The notes below the pieces were generated by a model. That model saw nothing but the letters and a program-made list of their open reading frames with translations, was not told the DNA's origin and ran no database searches. From Sphingobium sp. MI1205 (lineage in GTDB: Bacteria; Pseudomonadota; Alphaproteobacteria; Sphingomonadales; Sphingomonadaceae), in NCBI RefSeq assembly GCF_001563285.1, contig NZ_CP005188.1, positions 1,431,501 through 1,495,500 of the forward strand: DNA of 64,000 nucleotides, in the 5' to 3' direction. Position numbers and translations under genes: made by a program. This document shows, one piece after another, positions 19,276 through 28,305 of the stretch; within the stretch, counting starts at the first letter, position 1, and each line of letters begins with the position of its first letter.

Positions 19276-20940
19276 TTATGAAATGCTGTTGGCGGCCGAC
19301 AGCACGGCCTGGACCGAGGCGGTCGCGATGTCGGTATCGGTGCCGATGCCGAAGACGGTGCGGCCATCGGGCGTGCGGCATTCGACATAGGCGGCCGCAG
19401 CAACGTCCGTCCCCACGCCGATCGCATGCTCGCTATAATCAGCCACTTCCAGATCGACGCCAAGGTCGTCACGCAGCGCGGCCAGCACCGAGGAGATCAG
19501 CCCGTTGCCGCGTCCGGAAATGCTGCGTTCGCCGCCCTTGTGAGCGATCTTGCCAGTGAAGATGCGGTCGCCCGCATGGCCGGTTTCATTATAATCGATC
19601 AGCTTGTAGGGCTGGTCCCCGGACAGGCGGTAATGATCCTCGAACGCGGCCCAGATGTCAGCGGCGTTGAGTTCGCGGCTGCTCTGGTCCGCCAGCGCCT
19701 GCACGACGCGAGAGAAGTCGGCTTGCATCCGCTTGGGCAGTTTCAGCCCCTTGTCCTGTTGCAGCACCCAGGCGACGCCGCCCTTGCCCGACTGCGAATT
19801 GACGCGGATCACCGCTTCATAGTCGCGGCCCAGATCCTTGGGGTCGATGGGCAGATAGGGCACGTCCCAAATCTGGTCGTTGCGGACTTCCTGCGCGGCG
19901 AAACCCTTCTTGATCGCGTCCTGATGCGAGCCGGAAAAGGCGGTGAACACCAGTTCGCCAGCATAGGGATGGCGCGGGTGGACGGGCAGCTGGTTGCAAT
20001 ATTCGACGGTCTGGATGACCTCATCAATGTCGGAGAAATCCAGCCCCGGATTGATGCCCTGCGTGTACATGTTGAGCGCCACGGTCACCAGATCGCAGTT
20101 GCCGGTGCGTTCACCGTTGCCAAACAGACAACCTTCGACGCGGTCCGCGCCCGCCATCAGGCCCAGTTCCGCCGCCGCGACGCCGGTCCCCCGGTCATTA
20201 TGGGTGTGCAGCGAGATGACGACGCTGTCGCGGCGCGAAATGTTGCGGCACATCCATTCGATCTGGTCGGCATAGATGTTGGGCGTCGCGGCCTCGACCG
20301 TGGCGGGCAGGTTCAGGATCAGCGGCCGTTCAGGCGTCGGTTGCAGGATTTCCATCACCGCTTCACAGCATTCCAGGCTGAAATCCAGCTCCGCGGTCGA
20401 GAAGGTTTCCGGCGAATATTCGAAATGCCAGTCGGTGTTGGGCTGCTTCGCGGCATTGTCGCGCAGCAGCTTGGCCGCGTTGATCGCGATTTCCTTGATC
20501 TGCGGGCGATCCATCTGGAACACGATGTTGCGCCAGGCGGGTGACACGGCGTTGTAAACATGGACGACCGCCTGCTTCGCGCCGCGCAGGCTTTCAAAGG
20601 TGGTGGCGATCAGGTCTTCACGCGCCTGCGTCAGCACTTGCGGGAATACGTCGTCGGGGATCGCGCCATCGCGAACCAGACCGGAAATGAAGTCGAACTC
20701 GGTCGCGCCGGCGGCGGGGAAGCCAACTTCGATTTCCTTGACGCCCACTTTCAGCAGCAGGTCGAAGAAGCGGCGCTTCTTTTCCGCGTTCATCGGGTCG
20801 ATCAACGACTGGTTGCCGTCGCGCATGTCGGTCGACAGCCAGCGCGGCGGTGAGGTGATGACAGCGCTGGGCCATTGGCGATTGGGCAGGTCCACCTGGG
20901 GGAAGGCGCGGTATTTCTGCGAAGGGTCGGTCAGCATCAT
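19276..20940 (-). CDS. leuA: 2-isopropylmalate synthase
   Basis: Catalyses the first committed step of leucine synthesis, condensing acetyl-CoA with 2-oxoisovalerate. 554 residues, the long (LeuA2-type) form starting [11 protein letters not shown]. The DRE-TIM catalytic barrel shows [11 protein letters not shown] with the Arg-Asp pair and [11 protein letters not shown] with metal-binding His residues. The C-terminal LeuA regulatory domain (from about 430, with [14 protein letters not shown] and [12 protein letters not shown]) is present, so feedback inhibition by leucine is expected. Expression appears controlled by the leader peptide and terminator upstream (21006-21111). There is no good Shine-Dalgarno before the start; 20937 is an equivalent ATG. 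Confidence 0.97.
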   Translation of the reverse strand: MMLTDPSQKYRAFPQVDLPNRQWPSAVITSPPRWLSTDMRDGNQSLIDPMNAEKKRRFFDLLLKVGVKEIEVGFPAAGATEFDFISGLVRDGAIPDDVFPQVLTQAREDLIATTFESLRGAKQAVVHVYNAVSPAWRNIVFQMDRPQIKEIAINAAKLLRDNAAKQPNTDWHFEYSPETFSTAELDFSLECCEAVMEILQPTPERPLILNLPATVEAATPNIYADQIEWMCRNISRRDSVVISLHTHNDRGTGVAAAELGLMAGADRVEGCLFGNGERTGNCDLVTVALNMYTQGINPGLDFSDIDEVIQTVEYCNQLPVHPRHPYAGELVFTAFSGSHQDAIKKGFAAQEVRNDQIWDVPYLPIDPKDLGRDYEAVIRVNSQSGKGGVAWVLQQDKGLKLPKRMQADFSRVVQALADQSSRELNAADIWAAFEDHYRLSGDQPYKLIDYNETGHAGDRIFTGKIAHKGGERSISGRGNGLISSVLAALRDDLGVDLEVADYSEHAIGVGTDVAAAAYVECRTPDGRTVFGIGTDTDIATASVQAVLSAANSIS

Positions 20941-21005
20941 GGGAAGCTACTTCTTTATGCAAACGAGCGGCGTCACGGCCTGCCCGGTGAAACGACTATC
21001 TGCTT

Positions 21006-21111
21006 GAAAAAAGCCCTTAGGCGTATCGCTGCATCATTCAAGCGAAGAGCAGCGCAAAAAGCACGCCTAAGGGCGTGTAAGTCGTAGCAGGGGAAGAAGC
21101 GCGCGCTGCAT
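21006..21111 (-). promoter_or_regulatory. leuA transcription attenuator
   Basis: Reading leftward, a leucine-rich leader ORF (21111-21067) is followed by a perfect 12-bp inverted repeat, GCCCTTAGGCGT (21074-21063) and its complement (21024-21013), and then six T residues (21012-21007). This is a Rho-independent terminator 66 bp before leuA. The 5' arm overlaps the leader's last codons and stop, and a smaller CGCTGC/GCAGCG stem sits in the loop. A ribosome stalled on the Leu codons would cover the 5' arm and allow read-through. Leucine attenuation of leuA is described in proteobacteria; this exact arrangement is my inference. Confidence 0.8.
21067..21111 (-). CDS. leuA leader peptide
   Basis: A 14-residue ORF, MQRALLPLLRLTRP, with five leucines: CTT CTT, then CTG CTA, then CTT. 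The rare CTA codon in the run is typical of stalling leaders. Its stop overlaps the 5' arm of the terminator hairpin. It lies 127 bp upstream of leuA on the same strand. The ribosome-binding site is weak (AAGG about 12 bases upstream). Confidence 0.72.
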   Translation of the reverse strand: MQRALLPLLRLTRP

Positions 21112-21308
21112 GGTGGAGGTGCCTTAACCCTTTTTAGGGGTGCGCGTCCAGTGTTTGTTGAAGAGGGGTGTAGGGGACGGCTTGGGGTGGTTTGCGGAAT
21201 GGCGGCTTTCGATTGTCAGCATCACAAATCGGACAGTCCAATTGCAGTATCCCAATCCGTCGGCGAGTGCTGGTTGCTACTCAACGGAGCGCGTGCGACT
21301 ATCAGTGT

Positions 21309-22607
21309 GTGAATAAATCTTCCCCAAATGACGTTGGGCTCCCTCGCGGATTTAAGGCCTTCTTGAAGGCTCTGGGACCGGGCCTTGTTACAGGTGCGGC
21401 AGATGATGATCCCAGCGGCATAGGCACGCATAGCCAGGTTGGCGCTGAATTCGGATATGGTTTGGCTTGGACATTTGTCCTCAGTTTTCCGCTGATGGTT
21501 GCGATACAGCTGATTGCGGCAGAGATTGGCCGCGTCACGGGTGCGGGCATCGCCCGAAACCTGAAACGTCATTACCCACGCCCCCTATTGTGGTTCATGG
21601 TCTCATTGTTGCTGATTGCGAACATCGTCAATCTTGGGGCCGATCTGAGTGCGATGGGTGCGGCACTTACCCTTCTCATCGGCGGGAATGGGGCGCTTTA
21701 CACGCTGCTATTCGGGATCGTGTGCATCCTTCTGGAAGTTGGGCTTAGCTACCCGCGCTATGCATCGATTCTGAAGTGGACGACGCTTTCGTTGTTCACA
21801 TACGTTGCTGTGGTGGCGGTTGCCCACGTACCATGGCCGCATGCACTGCGCTCGCTCGTGGTTCCCGAGCTGCAATTCAACGCCGCTTATGCTACCGCCT
21901 TCGTCGCAATCCTCGGCACGACCATAAGCCCCTATCTGTTCTTCTGGCAGGCCGGGCAGGAAATCGAGGAACAGCATAGACATCATGTCAAACCGCTGTG
22001 CCTGACGGCATCCACCGCCGGCCCCGAACTGAAACGAATTCAAGTTGATACGCTAACCGGCATGGGGTTCAGCACACTTATATCACTTGCGATCGTGTTC
22101 GCGACCGCAGCCACACTGCATGCCAATGGCGTGCGGGATATCGCAACGTCGTCACAGGCGGCCGAGGCGCTTCGGCCGATCGCAGGTCAATTTGCCTTCG
22201 CAATGTTTGCGGTGGGTATTATTGGCACTGGCTTGCTGGCTGTTCCGGTGCTTGCAGGGTCGGCTGCCTATGCCGTCACCGAGATGGCGGGGATTTCTGG
22301 CAGCCTTGATGCGAAGCCGCTCTCTGCCCGCCTATTCTACGGGACGATTGCGGCAACGACGCTGGCCGGCGCATCCTTGAACGGGATTGGCATCGACCCG
22401 GCGCGCGCACTGTACTGGGCGGCAGTGGTCAACGGCATTCTCGCCGGTCCATTGATGGTCGTAATGATGCTAATCGTTCGCAATCCCCGGGCAATGGGGC
22501 GCTTGGCTGTGTCACTTCGACAGATGATCTTCGGGTGGGTGGCCACTGCGGTCATGGTCGCGTCCTCGGTACTGTTTCTAGGATTTGTAGTCGCGGACCT
22601 GATCTGA
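21309..22607 (+). CDS. Nramp-family metal ion transporter, atypical motif
   Basis: 432 residues from GTG 21309, with 11 or so hydrophobic helices: an inner-membrane divalent-cation transporter of the Nramp fold. The first-helix signature is DDPSGIGTHSQ (residues 33-43) instead of DPGN, and the sixth-helix region reads TTISPYLFFWQAG without the canonical MPH motif. This marks the Nramp-related branch rather than MntH-type manganese importers, so the substrate should not be assumed to be Mn or Fe. It is divergent from the leuA leader. The start is uncertain because no clear ribosome site is visible. Confidence 0.85.
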   Translation: MNKSSPNDVGLPRGFKAFLKALGPGLVTGAADDDPSGIGTHSQVGAEFGYGLAWTFVLSFPLMVAIQLIAAEIGRVTGAGIARNLKRHYPRPLLWFMVSLLLIANIVNLGADLSAMGAALTLLIGGNGALYTLLFGIVCILLEVGLSYPRYASILKWTTLSLFTYVAVVAVAHVPWPHALRSLVVPELQFNAAYATAFVAILGTTISPYLFFWQAGQEIEEQHRHHVKPLCLTASTAGPELKRIQVDTLTGMGFSTLISLAIVFATAATLHANGVRDIATSSQAAEALRPIAGQFAFAMFAVGIIGTGLLAVPVLAGSAAYAVTEMAGISGSLDAKPLSARLFYGTIAATTLAGASLNGIGIDPARALYWAAVVNGILAGPLMVVMMLIVRNPRAMGRLAVSLRQMIFGWVATAVMVASSVLFLGFVVADLI

Positions 22608-22864
22608 TGCGCACCACTTAGCGGCTGCTTTTTGGGCCATCACCTCTGCTACTGTAAGGTCGCCTTTTGGTCGCGTGTCGTCGGGCAGTTTTTATTCCTC
22701 GAACCCGACCAGCGGGTTATCGGCGCTACCGAGTCATTCGCGGGTAGGAAGCGACGATGTGGTTAGCGACCCGCCGCTCCCACGCACGGAAGGCAAGAAA
22801 GGCGCCATACCTCATAACCTAAGCGACAGAAGCGTCGCTAGAACCTGCCGACGGACGCGTGTCT

Positions 22865-23029
22865 TCATGTTGTCTGCGCGTTAAAGTCACCCTCCTCAAC
22901 TGGGAGTTCAATGGCCTTCTCCTCGGCAGAGTTTGATGCATCATCCGTTTCATTGTGATCGAGGTGATCGAGGCCAACAGGTTCCTTCACCTCGTTCACA
23001 TCGGCTTCTTCATCGTCCTTACCAATCAT
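22865..23029 (-). CDS. small acidic protein, unknown function
   Basis: A 54-residue ORF starting MIGKDDEEADVNEVKEP and ending AIELPVEEGDFNAQTT, preceded by an excellent ribosome site (GAAGGAGAG, about five bases before the ATG). It has no hydrophobic segment, and nearly a third of its residues are Asp or Glu. I recognise no family. It stands alone: the Nramp gene ends 257 bp away on the opposite strand, and a repeat-rich gap lies upstream. The strong ribosome site and clean start and stop make it more credible than a random ORF. Confidence 0.55.
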   Translation of the reverse strand: MIGKDDEEADVNEVKEPVGLDHLDHNETDDASNSAEEKAIELPVEEGDFNAQTT

Positions 23030-23210
23030 GTGCGCTCTCCTTCACCAGGGAAGGAAAGTGTTTTTCAACCGAATGGTTCCGAGTGGAGGGCAGGCGCAGC
23101 ATCATGTCCACGCGCAGTGCGGCAGCCTTGCCCGAGCAGAGAATGGAAGACACTTAGTCGCATGAAGGAGTGAAATACTGGCTGCTTCTGGTCGCCGTCG
23201 GCTATAACAT

Positions 23211-23289
23211 CCGTTCGTGCTGAGCCTGTCGAAGCATGCGCGCAACGGCGAGGTCATCACGCGTCCTTCGCCAAGCTCAGGACGAACGG
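23211..23289. repeat. paired sphingomonad-type palindromic repeat
   Basis: Two facing arms: CCGTTCGTGCTGAGCCTG at the left, and at the right a sequence whose complement reads CCGTTCGTCCTGAGCTTG, each followed inward by a GTCGAAG/GGCGAAG segment. The arms differ at a few positions, as expected of dispersed repeats. Similar elements are common between genes in sphingomonad genomes (general knowledge, not checked here). Confidence 0.7.
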
Positions 23290-23397
23290 AGCCAGTAGGC
23301 GGGGATGTCACTCTCCGTAGCGGCGAAGGAGGGTAAGGTCTGGCGGGAACCACCCTCATCCAACTTCGCCTAGCGAGCGAGCTGGTAAGGCTGCGTA

Positions 23398-23423
23398 TCC
23401 TTCTCCCGCTGGCGGGAGAAGGA
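23398..23423. repeat. palindromic repeat, TCCTTCTCCCGC family
   Basis: A perfect 12-bp palindrome (TCCTTCTCCCGC, TG, then its complement) lies 18 bp after the yceI stop, reading leftward. A near-identical unit occurs at 25566-25589. The two-base centre makes a stable RNA hairpin less likely, so I list it as a repeat rather than a terminator. Confidence 0.65.
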
Positions 23424-23440
23424 GTGTGCGCTGGCGTGGC

Positions 23441-24067
23441 TTACTTCTGGAACGCCGCCACGATCTTCAATTCGATCGCGTCGCCGACCATGGGCACGCC
23501 ATAGCCCATGTTGAAATCGCTGCGTTTGACCGCGCCGGTTGCGACGAAGCCGACATTTTCCTTGCCGCCAGCCATGGCGGGCGCCTTGCCCGCGCCGTAA
23601 AATTCGGCGTCGAGAGTGACGGGCTTGGTGATGCCCTTGATGGTGAGGTTGCCGGTGATTTCAGCGCCGGTGGGGCCGTCAGCCTTCACGCTGGTTGAGA
23701 CGAAGGTCGCCTTGGGAAATTTCGCAACGTCGAAGAAGTCGGCCTTCATCAGATGTTCGTCGAGCTTCGCAACGCCAGTGCGGATGTTGGCGATGGGGAC
23801 GTCCACGGAGACCTTGGCGGCGGCGACATTCTTGGGGTCAAGGGTCAGCGTGCCGGTGGATTCGGAGATGACGCCGACATTGTTGGAAAAGCCCATATGG
23901 TCATAGGCAAAGACGATCTGGGTGTGGCCGGGATCAATCTGATACGTGCCGCCGGTGACGCGGGCCGGATCCTTTGCGCCAGGCGCGGCGGGCATTTGCT
24001 GGGCGATGACGACGGTGCCGCCTGCGATCGCGGTGAAGGCAGCAGCGGAAATCAGCAACTTGCGCAT
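23441..24067 (-). CDS. YceI-family periplasmic protein
   Basis: 208 residues. A signal peptide (MRKLLISAAAFTAIAGGTVVIA) is followed by the YceI lipocalin-like beta-barrel, beginning GTYQIDPGHTQIVFAYDHMGF. Further family marks are FFDVAKFPKATF and GNLTIKGITKPVTLDAEF. YceI proteins bind long isoprenoid or lipid chains in a hydrophobic pore in the periplasm. The physiological ligand here is unknown. It is monocistronic by spacing, with repeats on both sides. Confidence 0.93.
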   Translation of the reverse strand: MRKLLISAAAFTAIAGGTVVIAQQMPAAPGAKDPARVTGGTYQIDPGHTQIVFAYDHMGFSNNVGVISESTGTLTLDPKNVAAAKVSVDVPIANIRTGVAKLDEHLMKADFFDVAKFPKATFVSTSVKADGPTGAEITGNLTIKGITKPVTLDAEFYGAGKAPAMAGGKENVGFVATGAVKRSDFNMGYGVPMVGDAIELKIVAAFQK

Positions 24068-24206
24068 CGGTGGTTCTCCAGAAGCAAAAGACGCGCCACC
24101 ATAGCGGCATCCTTTGATTGTTCCAGAGGTGTAACCGGAAATGGAGGGTTACCGAATTGGAGTATGCGCGCGTGGGCGCGGGATGGGATTGGAGGTGGGG
24201 CTTTAG

Positions 24207-24230
24207 ACCCCAGCTTTCGCTGGGGTGACG
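24207..24230. repeat. REP-like hairpin with GACG tail
   Basis: ACCCCAGC, loop TTTC, GCTGGGGT, then GACG at 24227-24230: an 8-bp stem with a four-base tail. The same design recurs as a facing pair at 36895-36973. It lies in the 356-bp yceI-ilvC gap, where I see no gene. Confidence 0.7.
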
Positions 24231-24315
24231 GGAGGGGTTGGGTTGACGGGGTGTTGCCTTGCTGCTGGCGGCTGACCTTGTGCAGGAGGCGCAGGTTCAA
24301 CCAGGCATATGCGCG

Positions 24316-24365
24316 AGAGGCGCAGAGATCGCAGGAGGAATTTCCCCAGCGTCCTCTGCGCCTCT
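24316..24365. repeat. inverted repeat in the yceI-ilvC gap
   Basis: AGAGGCGCAGAG (24316-24327) and CTCTGCGCCTCT (24354-24365) are perfect complements separated by 26 bases. It could be a dispersed repeat or act as an extra hairpin downstream of ilvC. Confidence 0.55.
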
Positions 24366-24394
24366 GCGCGAGCAAAGGGAAAAGTGGTCAGGGG

Positions 24395-24416
24395 GCGGGC
24401 GGGATGATCCGCCCGC
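24395..24416 (-). terminator. hairpin downstream of ilvC
   Basis: GCGGGCGG (24395-24402) and CCGCCCGC (24409-24416) form a perfect 8-bp stem with a six-base loop, seven bases after the ilvC stop. A T-rich stretch follows only after about ten bases, so the terminator is plausible but not perfect. Confidence 0.55.
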
Positions 24417-24423
24417 GCCAGCC

Positions 24424-25482
<1,059 letters not shown>

Positions 25483-25565
25483 TTAATCAATGGTGAGGGA
25501 GAACCACCGGGGGGGCCTCACCTGGCTGGCCCTCACCCTCCCACTGCTGCGCAGCGGGCCCCTCC

Positions 25566-25589
25566 CTCTCCCGCGGGCGGGAGAGGGGT
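25566..25589. repeat. palindromic repeat between ilvN and ilvC
   Basis: CCCTCTCCCGC, two central bases, then GCGGGAGAGGG: a perfect 11-bp palindrome of the same family as 23398-23423. It lies just after the ilvN stop and could lower transcription into ilvC or affect RNA stability. Confidence 0.65.
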
Positions 25590-25594
25590 CAAAG

Positions 25595-26110
25595 TCAATT
25601 CGGCTCCTTGCCGCGGATCAGGCCGACGACGCCGGTGCGGCCGACCTCTACCAGGCCGATCTGGCGCATGAGGCCGATGAAATTGTCGATCTTGTCGGTC
25701 GTGCCGGTGATCTCGAAAATGAAGCTCTCGATCGTGGTATCGACGACCTTTGCGCGAAAGACGTCGGCAAGGCGCAGCGCCTCTATCCGGTCTTCGCCCG
25801 TGCCCGTGACTTTCACCAGCGCCAGTTCCCGCTCGACGAAGGGGCCGTTGGCGGTGAGATCCGTAACCTTGTGAACCGGCACCAGTCGGTCCAGCTGGGC
25901 GATGATCTGGTCGATCACCTTGGGCGGGCCGTTGGTGACGATGGTGATGCGGCTGATCGCATGATCAGGCGTGATGTCCGCCACGGTCAGGCTGTCGATA
26001 TTATAGCCGCGCGCGGTGAACAGGCCCGCGATCCGGGCGAGGATGCCCGCTTCGTTCGTGACCGTCAGCGACAGGACGTGCCGCTCGCTATATTCTTCCT
26101 GGATATGCAT
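25595..26110 (-). CDS. ilvN: acetolactate synthase small (regulatory) subunit
   Basis: 171 residues, the ilvH/ilvN long form with an N-terminal ACT domain (HVLSLTVTNEAGILARIAGLF and GYNIDSLTVADI) and a C-terminal half with GEDRIEALRLADVFRAKVVD. The subunit activates the catalytic subunit and confers valine feedback inhibition. Its ATG overlaps the stop of the upstream unknown gene by one base (TGATG), so translation is likely coupled. It is the third gene of the ilvB operon. Confidence 0.96.
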   Translation of the reverse strand: MHIQEEYSERHVLSLTVTNEAGILARIAGLFTARGYNIDSLTVADITPDHAISRITIVTNGPPKVIDQIIAQLDRLVPVHKVTDLTANGPFVERELALVKVTGTGEDRIEALRLADVFRAKVVDTTIESFIFEITGTTDKIDNFIGLMRQIGLVEVGRTGVVGLIRGKEPN

Positions 26111-26460
26111 CAGATGCTCGTTCCATTATCCGGTTCGTCTGCGCGCTCATGGCGCTCGGAAATCATGCCCGTGAAGGCGTAGTGCCAGCTGCCGTCGTCG
26201 CGATGGGCGAGGCGGACGGGAAAGCCCGCGATCGCGTCGAACATGCGGCCCAGATGCTCGCCCACATAGCGGGGACTGGCCAGCAGGCGGCCGATCCGGC
26301 GCTCGTGGAAATCGAAGCCCTGCTCCAGATGAACTTCCCAATCCTCAATCTCTGGATCATGATGGTCCACGGTCCAGCCTCTCAGCTCAGCCGTGCCGCT
26401 GATCCGTTCAAAGTCGAAGGGTTCGCTCACATGGATGCGGAGCTTCAGATGCTGGGTCAC
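26110..26460 (-). CDS. unknown protein encoded between ilvB and ilvN
   Basis: 116 residues from a GTG that overlaps the ilvB stop by four bases (GTGA); its own stop overlaps the ilvN start by one base. I recognise no family. Visible features: soluble, acidic and His/Trp-rich, with an N-terminal strand-like LKLRIHVSEPFDFERISG, then GWTVDHHDPEIEDWEVHLEQ, a helical RRIGRLLASPRYVGEHLGRM, and GSWHYAFTG near the end. No membrane segment or signal peptide. The tight overlaps imply it is made with the two acetolactate synthase subunits; an accessory or regulatory role is inference. Confidence 0.7.
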   Translation of the reverse strand: MTQHLKLRIHVSEPFDFERISGTAELRGWTVDHHDPEIEDWEVHLEQGFDFHERRIGRLLASPRYVGEHLGRMFDAIAGFPVRLAHRDDGSWHYAFTGMISERHERADEPDNGTSI

Positions 26461-28205
26461 ACCAAAGCCTTTGCCTCATCCGACATGATGCCTGCGATCT
26501 GGTTGGGATCGAGCAGCATGTCGGTATGCGCCGCGCCCGACGGGATCATCGGGAAACAGTTGGACAGTTTCGTCACGCGGCAATCGACGATCACCGGTCC
26601 GGGCGTGTCGATCATCTGGCGAATGCCAGCCGCCAGTTCCTGCGGTCCTTCGATACGGATGCCCGTCCAGCCATAGGCTTCCGCCAGCTTCACGAAATCG
26701 GGCAGGCTGTCGGAATAGCTGTTGGAATAGCGGCTTTCATAGGTCAGTTCCTGCCACTGCCGGACCATGCCCATATATTCATTGTTGAGGATGAATATCT
26801 TGACCGGCAGGCGGTACTGGCTGGCCGTGCCCATTTCCTGGATGTTCATCTGGATCGAGGCGTCGCCCGCGACGCAGACGACCAGGCTGTCGGGATTGCC
26901 GACCTGCGCGCCGATGGCGGCGGGGAAGCCGTAGCCCATGGTGCCAAGACCGCCGGACGTCAGCCACTTGTTCGGCGCGTCGAAACCGAAATGCTGGGCG
27001 GCCCACATCTGGTGCTGGCCGACTTCGGTGGTGATGATGACGTCATCGGCTGAACGCGACGCCTTGTAGAGCTGTGCGATCGCTTCCTGCGGCATGATTT
27101 CCTCACCGCTTTCGGGATAAGCGAGGCTGTTGCGCGCGCGCCATCCTTCGATCCTGGCCCACCATTCGGACAGGTCCGCAGCCTTGTGCCCATGCGTTTT
27201 CCACGCGGTGATCAAGTCATTGAGCGCGTTTACAACATCGGCGACAATCGGAAGATCGACGTCAACCGTCTTGTTGATCGAGCTGCGATCGATGTCGATG
27301 TGGATCTTTTTCGAATTGGGCGCGAAGGCATCGAGGCGACCAGTGACCCGGTCATCGAAACGCGCGCCGACGCAGATGATCAGATCCGCCTTGTTCATCG
27401 CCCAGTTGGCTTCATAGGTGCCGTGCATGCCCAGCATCCCCAGCCATTGCGGCCCGGATGCGGGATAGGCGCCCAGGCCCATGAGGGTCGAGGTGACGGG
27501 CGCGCCTGTCAGTTCCGCCAGTTCGCGCAGCAGGGCCGACGCCTTCGGCCCCGAATTGATGACGCCGCCGCCCGTGTAGAAGATCGGGCGCTCTGCCTTT
27601 GCCAGCATTTCGACAGCCGTGGCGATGGCGGAGGCATCCGCCTTCGTCTGCGGCTTGTAGCTTGCATGTTCAAAGCCGAGCGGCCGGTTATAGGGCGCGG
27701 TGGCGATCTGGACGTTTTTCGGGATGTCGATGACGACCGGGCCGGGGCGGCCGGTGGTGGCGATGTGGAAAGCCTCATGGACGACGCCAGCAAGCTTTGC
27801 CGGATCCTTGACCAGATAGTTGTGCTTGGAACAGTGGCGCGTGATGCCGACCGTGTCCGCTTCCTGGAACGCGTCGGTGCCGATCAACTGCGTTGGAACC
27901 TGACCGGTGATGACGACCATGGGAATGGAGTCCATCAGCGCGTCGGTAATGCCGGTGACGGCGTTGGTCGCGCCGGGGCCGGAGGTGACGAGCACGACGC
28001 CGGGTTTCCCGGTCGAGCGGGCGTAACCCTCCGCCATATGGGTTGCACCCTGTTCATGGCGGACAAGGACGTGGCGGATCTTCGGATGATTGAAAAGCGC
28101 GTCATAGATGGGCAGCACCGCGCCGCCCGGATAACCGAACACGACTTCGACCCCCAGGTCGATCAGGCTTTCAACCAAAATGTCCGCGCCGCTCTTTTCG
28201 GACAC
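26457..28205 (-). CDS. ilvB: acetolactate synthase large (catalytic) subunit
   Basis: 582 residues from GTG 28205, which has a GGAAGG ribosome site; the longer frame to 28265 is not needed. The thiamine-diphosphate enzyme condenses two pyruvates (or pyruvate and 2-oxobutyrate) in branched-chain synthesis. The N-terminal GADILVESLIDLGVEVVFGYPGG carries the family's Gly-rich start, with the catalytic Glu in RHEQGATHMAEGYAR. The C-terminal TPP/Mg motif begins VAGDASIQMNIQE and ends near ILNNEYMGMVRQW. First gene of ilvB-unknown-ilvN(-ilvC). Confidence 0.97.
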   Translation of the reverse strand: MSEKSGADILVESLIDLGVEVVFGYPGGAVLPIYDALFNHPKIRHVLVRHEQGATHMAEGYARSTGKPGVVLVTSGPGATNAVTGITDALMDSIPMVVITGQVPTQLIGTDAFQEADTVGITRHCSKHNYLVKDPAKLAGVVHEAFHIATTGRPGPVVIDIPKNVQIATAPYNRPLGFEHASYKPQTKADASAIATAVEMLAKAERPIFYTGGGVINSGPKASALLRELAELTGAPVTSTLMGLGAYPASGPQWLGMLGMHGTYEANWAMNKADLIICVGARFDDRVTGRLDAFAPNSKKIHIDIDRSSINKTVDVDLPIVADVVNALNDLITAWKTHGHKAADLSEWWARIEGWRARNSLAYPESGEEIMPQEAIAQLYKASRSADDVIITTEVGQHQMWAAQHFGFDAPNKWLTSGGLGTMGYGFPAAIGAQVGNPDSLVVCVAGDASIQMNIQEMGTASQYRLPVKIFILNNEYMGMVRQWQELTYESRYSNSYSDSLPDFVKLAEAYGWTGIRIEGPQELAAGIRQMIDTPGPVIVDCRVTKLSNCFPMIPSGAAHTDMLLDPNQIAGIMSDEAKALV

Positions 28206-28305
28206 GCTAAATCCTTCCACTGGATGCAAGTTGCGCCCTCTGCCCCGGAAGCGGGGAGATGGCAAGGCGGGTGCCTCTAATAGACATAAAATGGCTAGTC
28301 AACCA

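Larger units (their letters stand above)
23030..23440. other. gene-free, repeat-rich gap
   Basis: No convincing gene lies between the small acidic ORF and yceI. The stretch holds two palindromic repeat elements (23211-23289 and 23398-23423, listed separately). A GTG-led 17-codon hydrophobic ORF at 23170-23223 runs into the first repeat and looks like a remnant. Confidence 0.6.

Noticed and set aside
19203..19472. 90-residue N-terminal extension of TrmFO
   Set aside because: It lies antisense to leuA; the GTG at 19202 gives the expected TrmFO N-terminus and length.
23170..23223. GTG-led 17-codon hydrophobic ORF with a GAAGGA site
   Set aside because: Its 3' end is formed by the palindromic repeat, so it is more likely a remnant than a working gene.
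28206..28305. A 26-codon ORF before ilvB that could be a branched-chain leader peptide
   Set aside because: It lacks a run of Ile/Leu/Val codons, and the following region has no strong terminator stem with a T tract, unlike the leuA leader.
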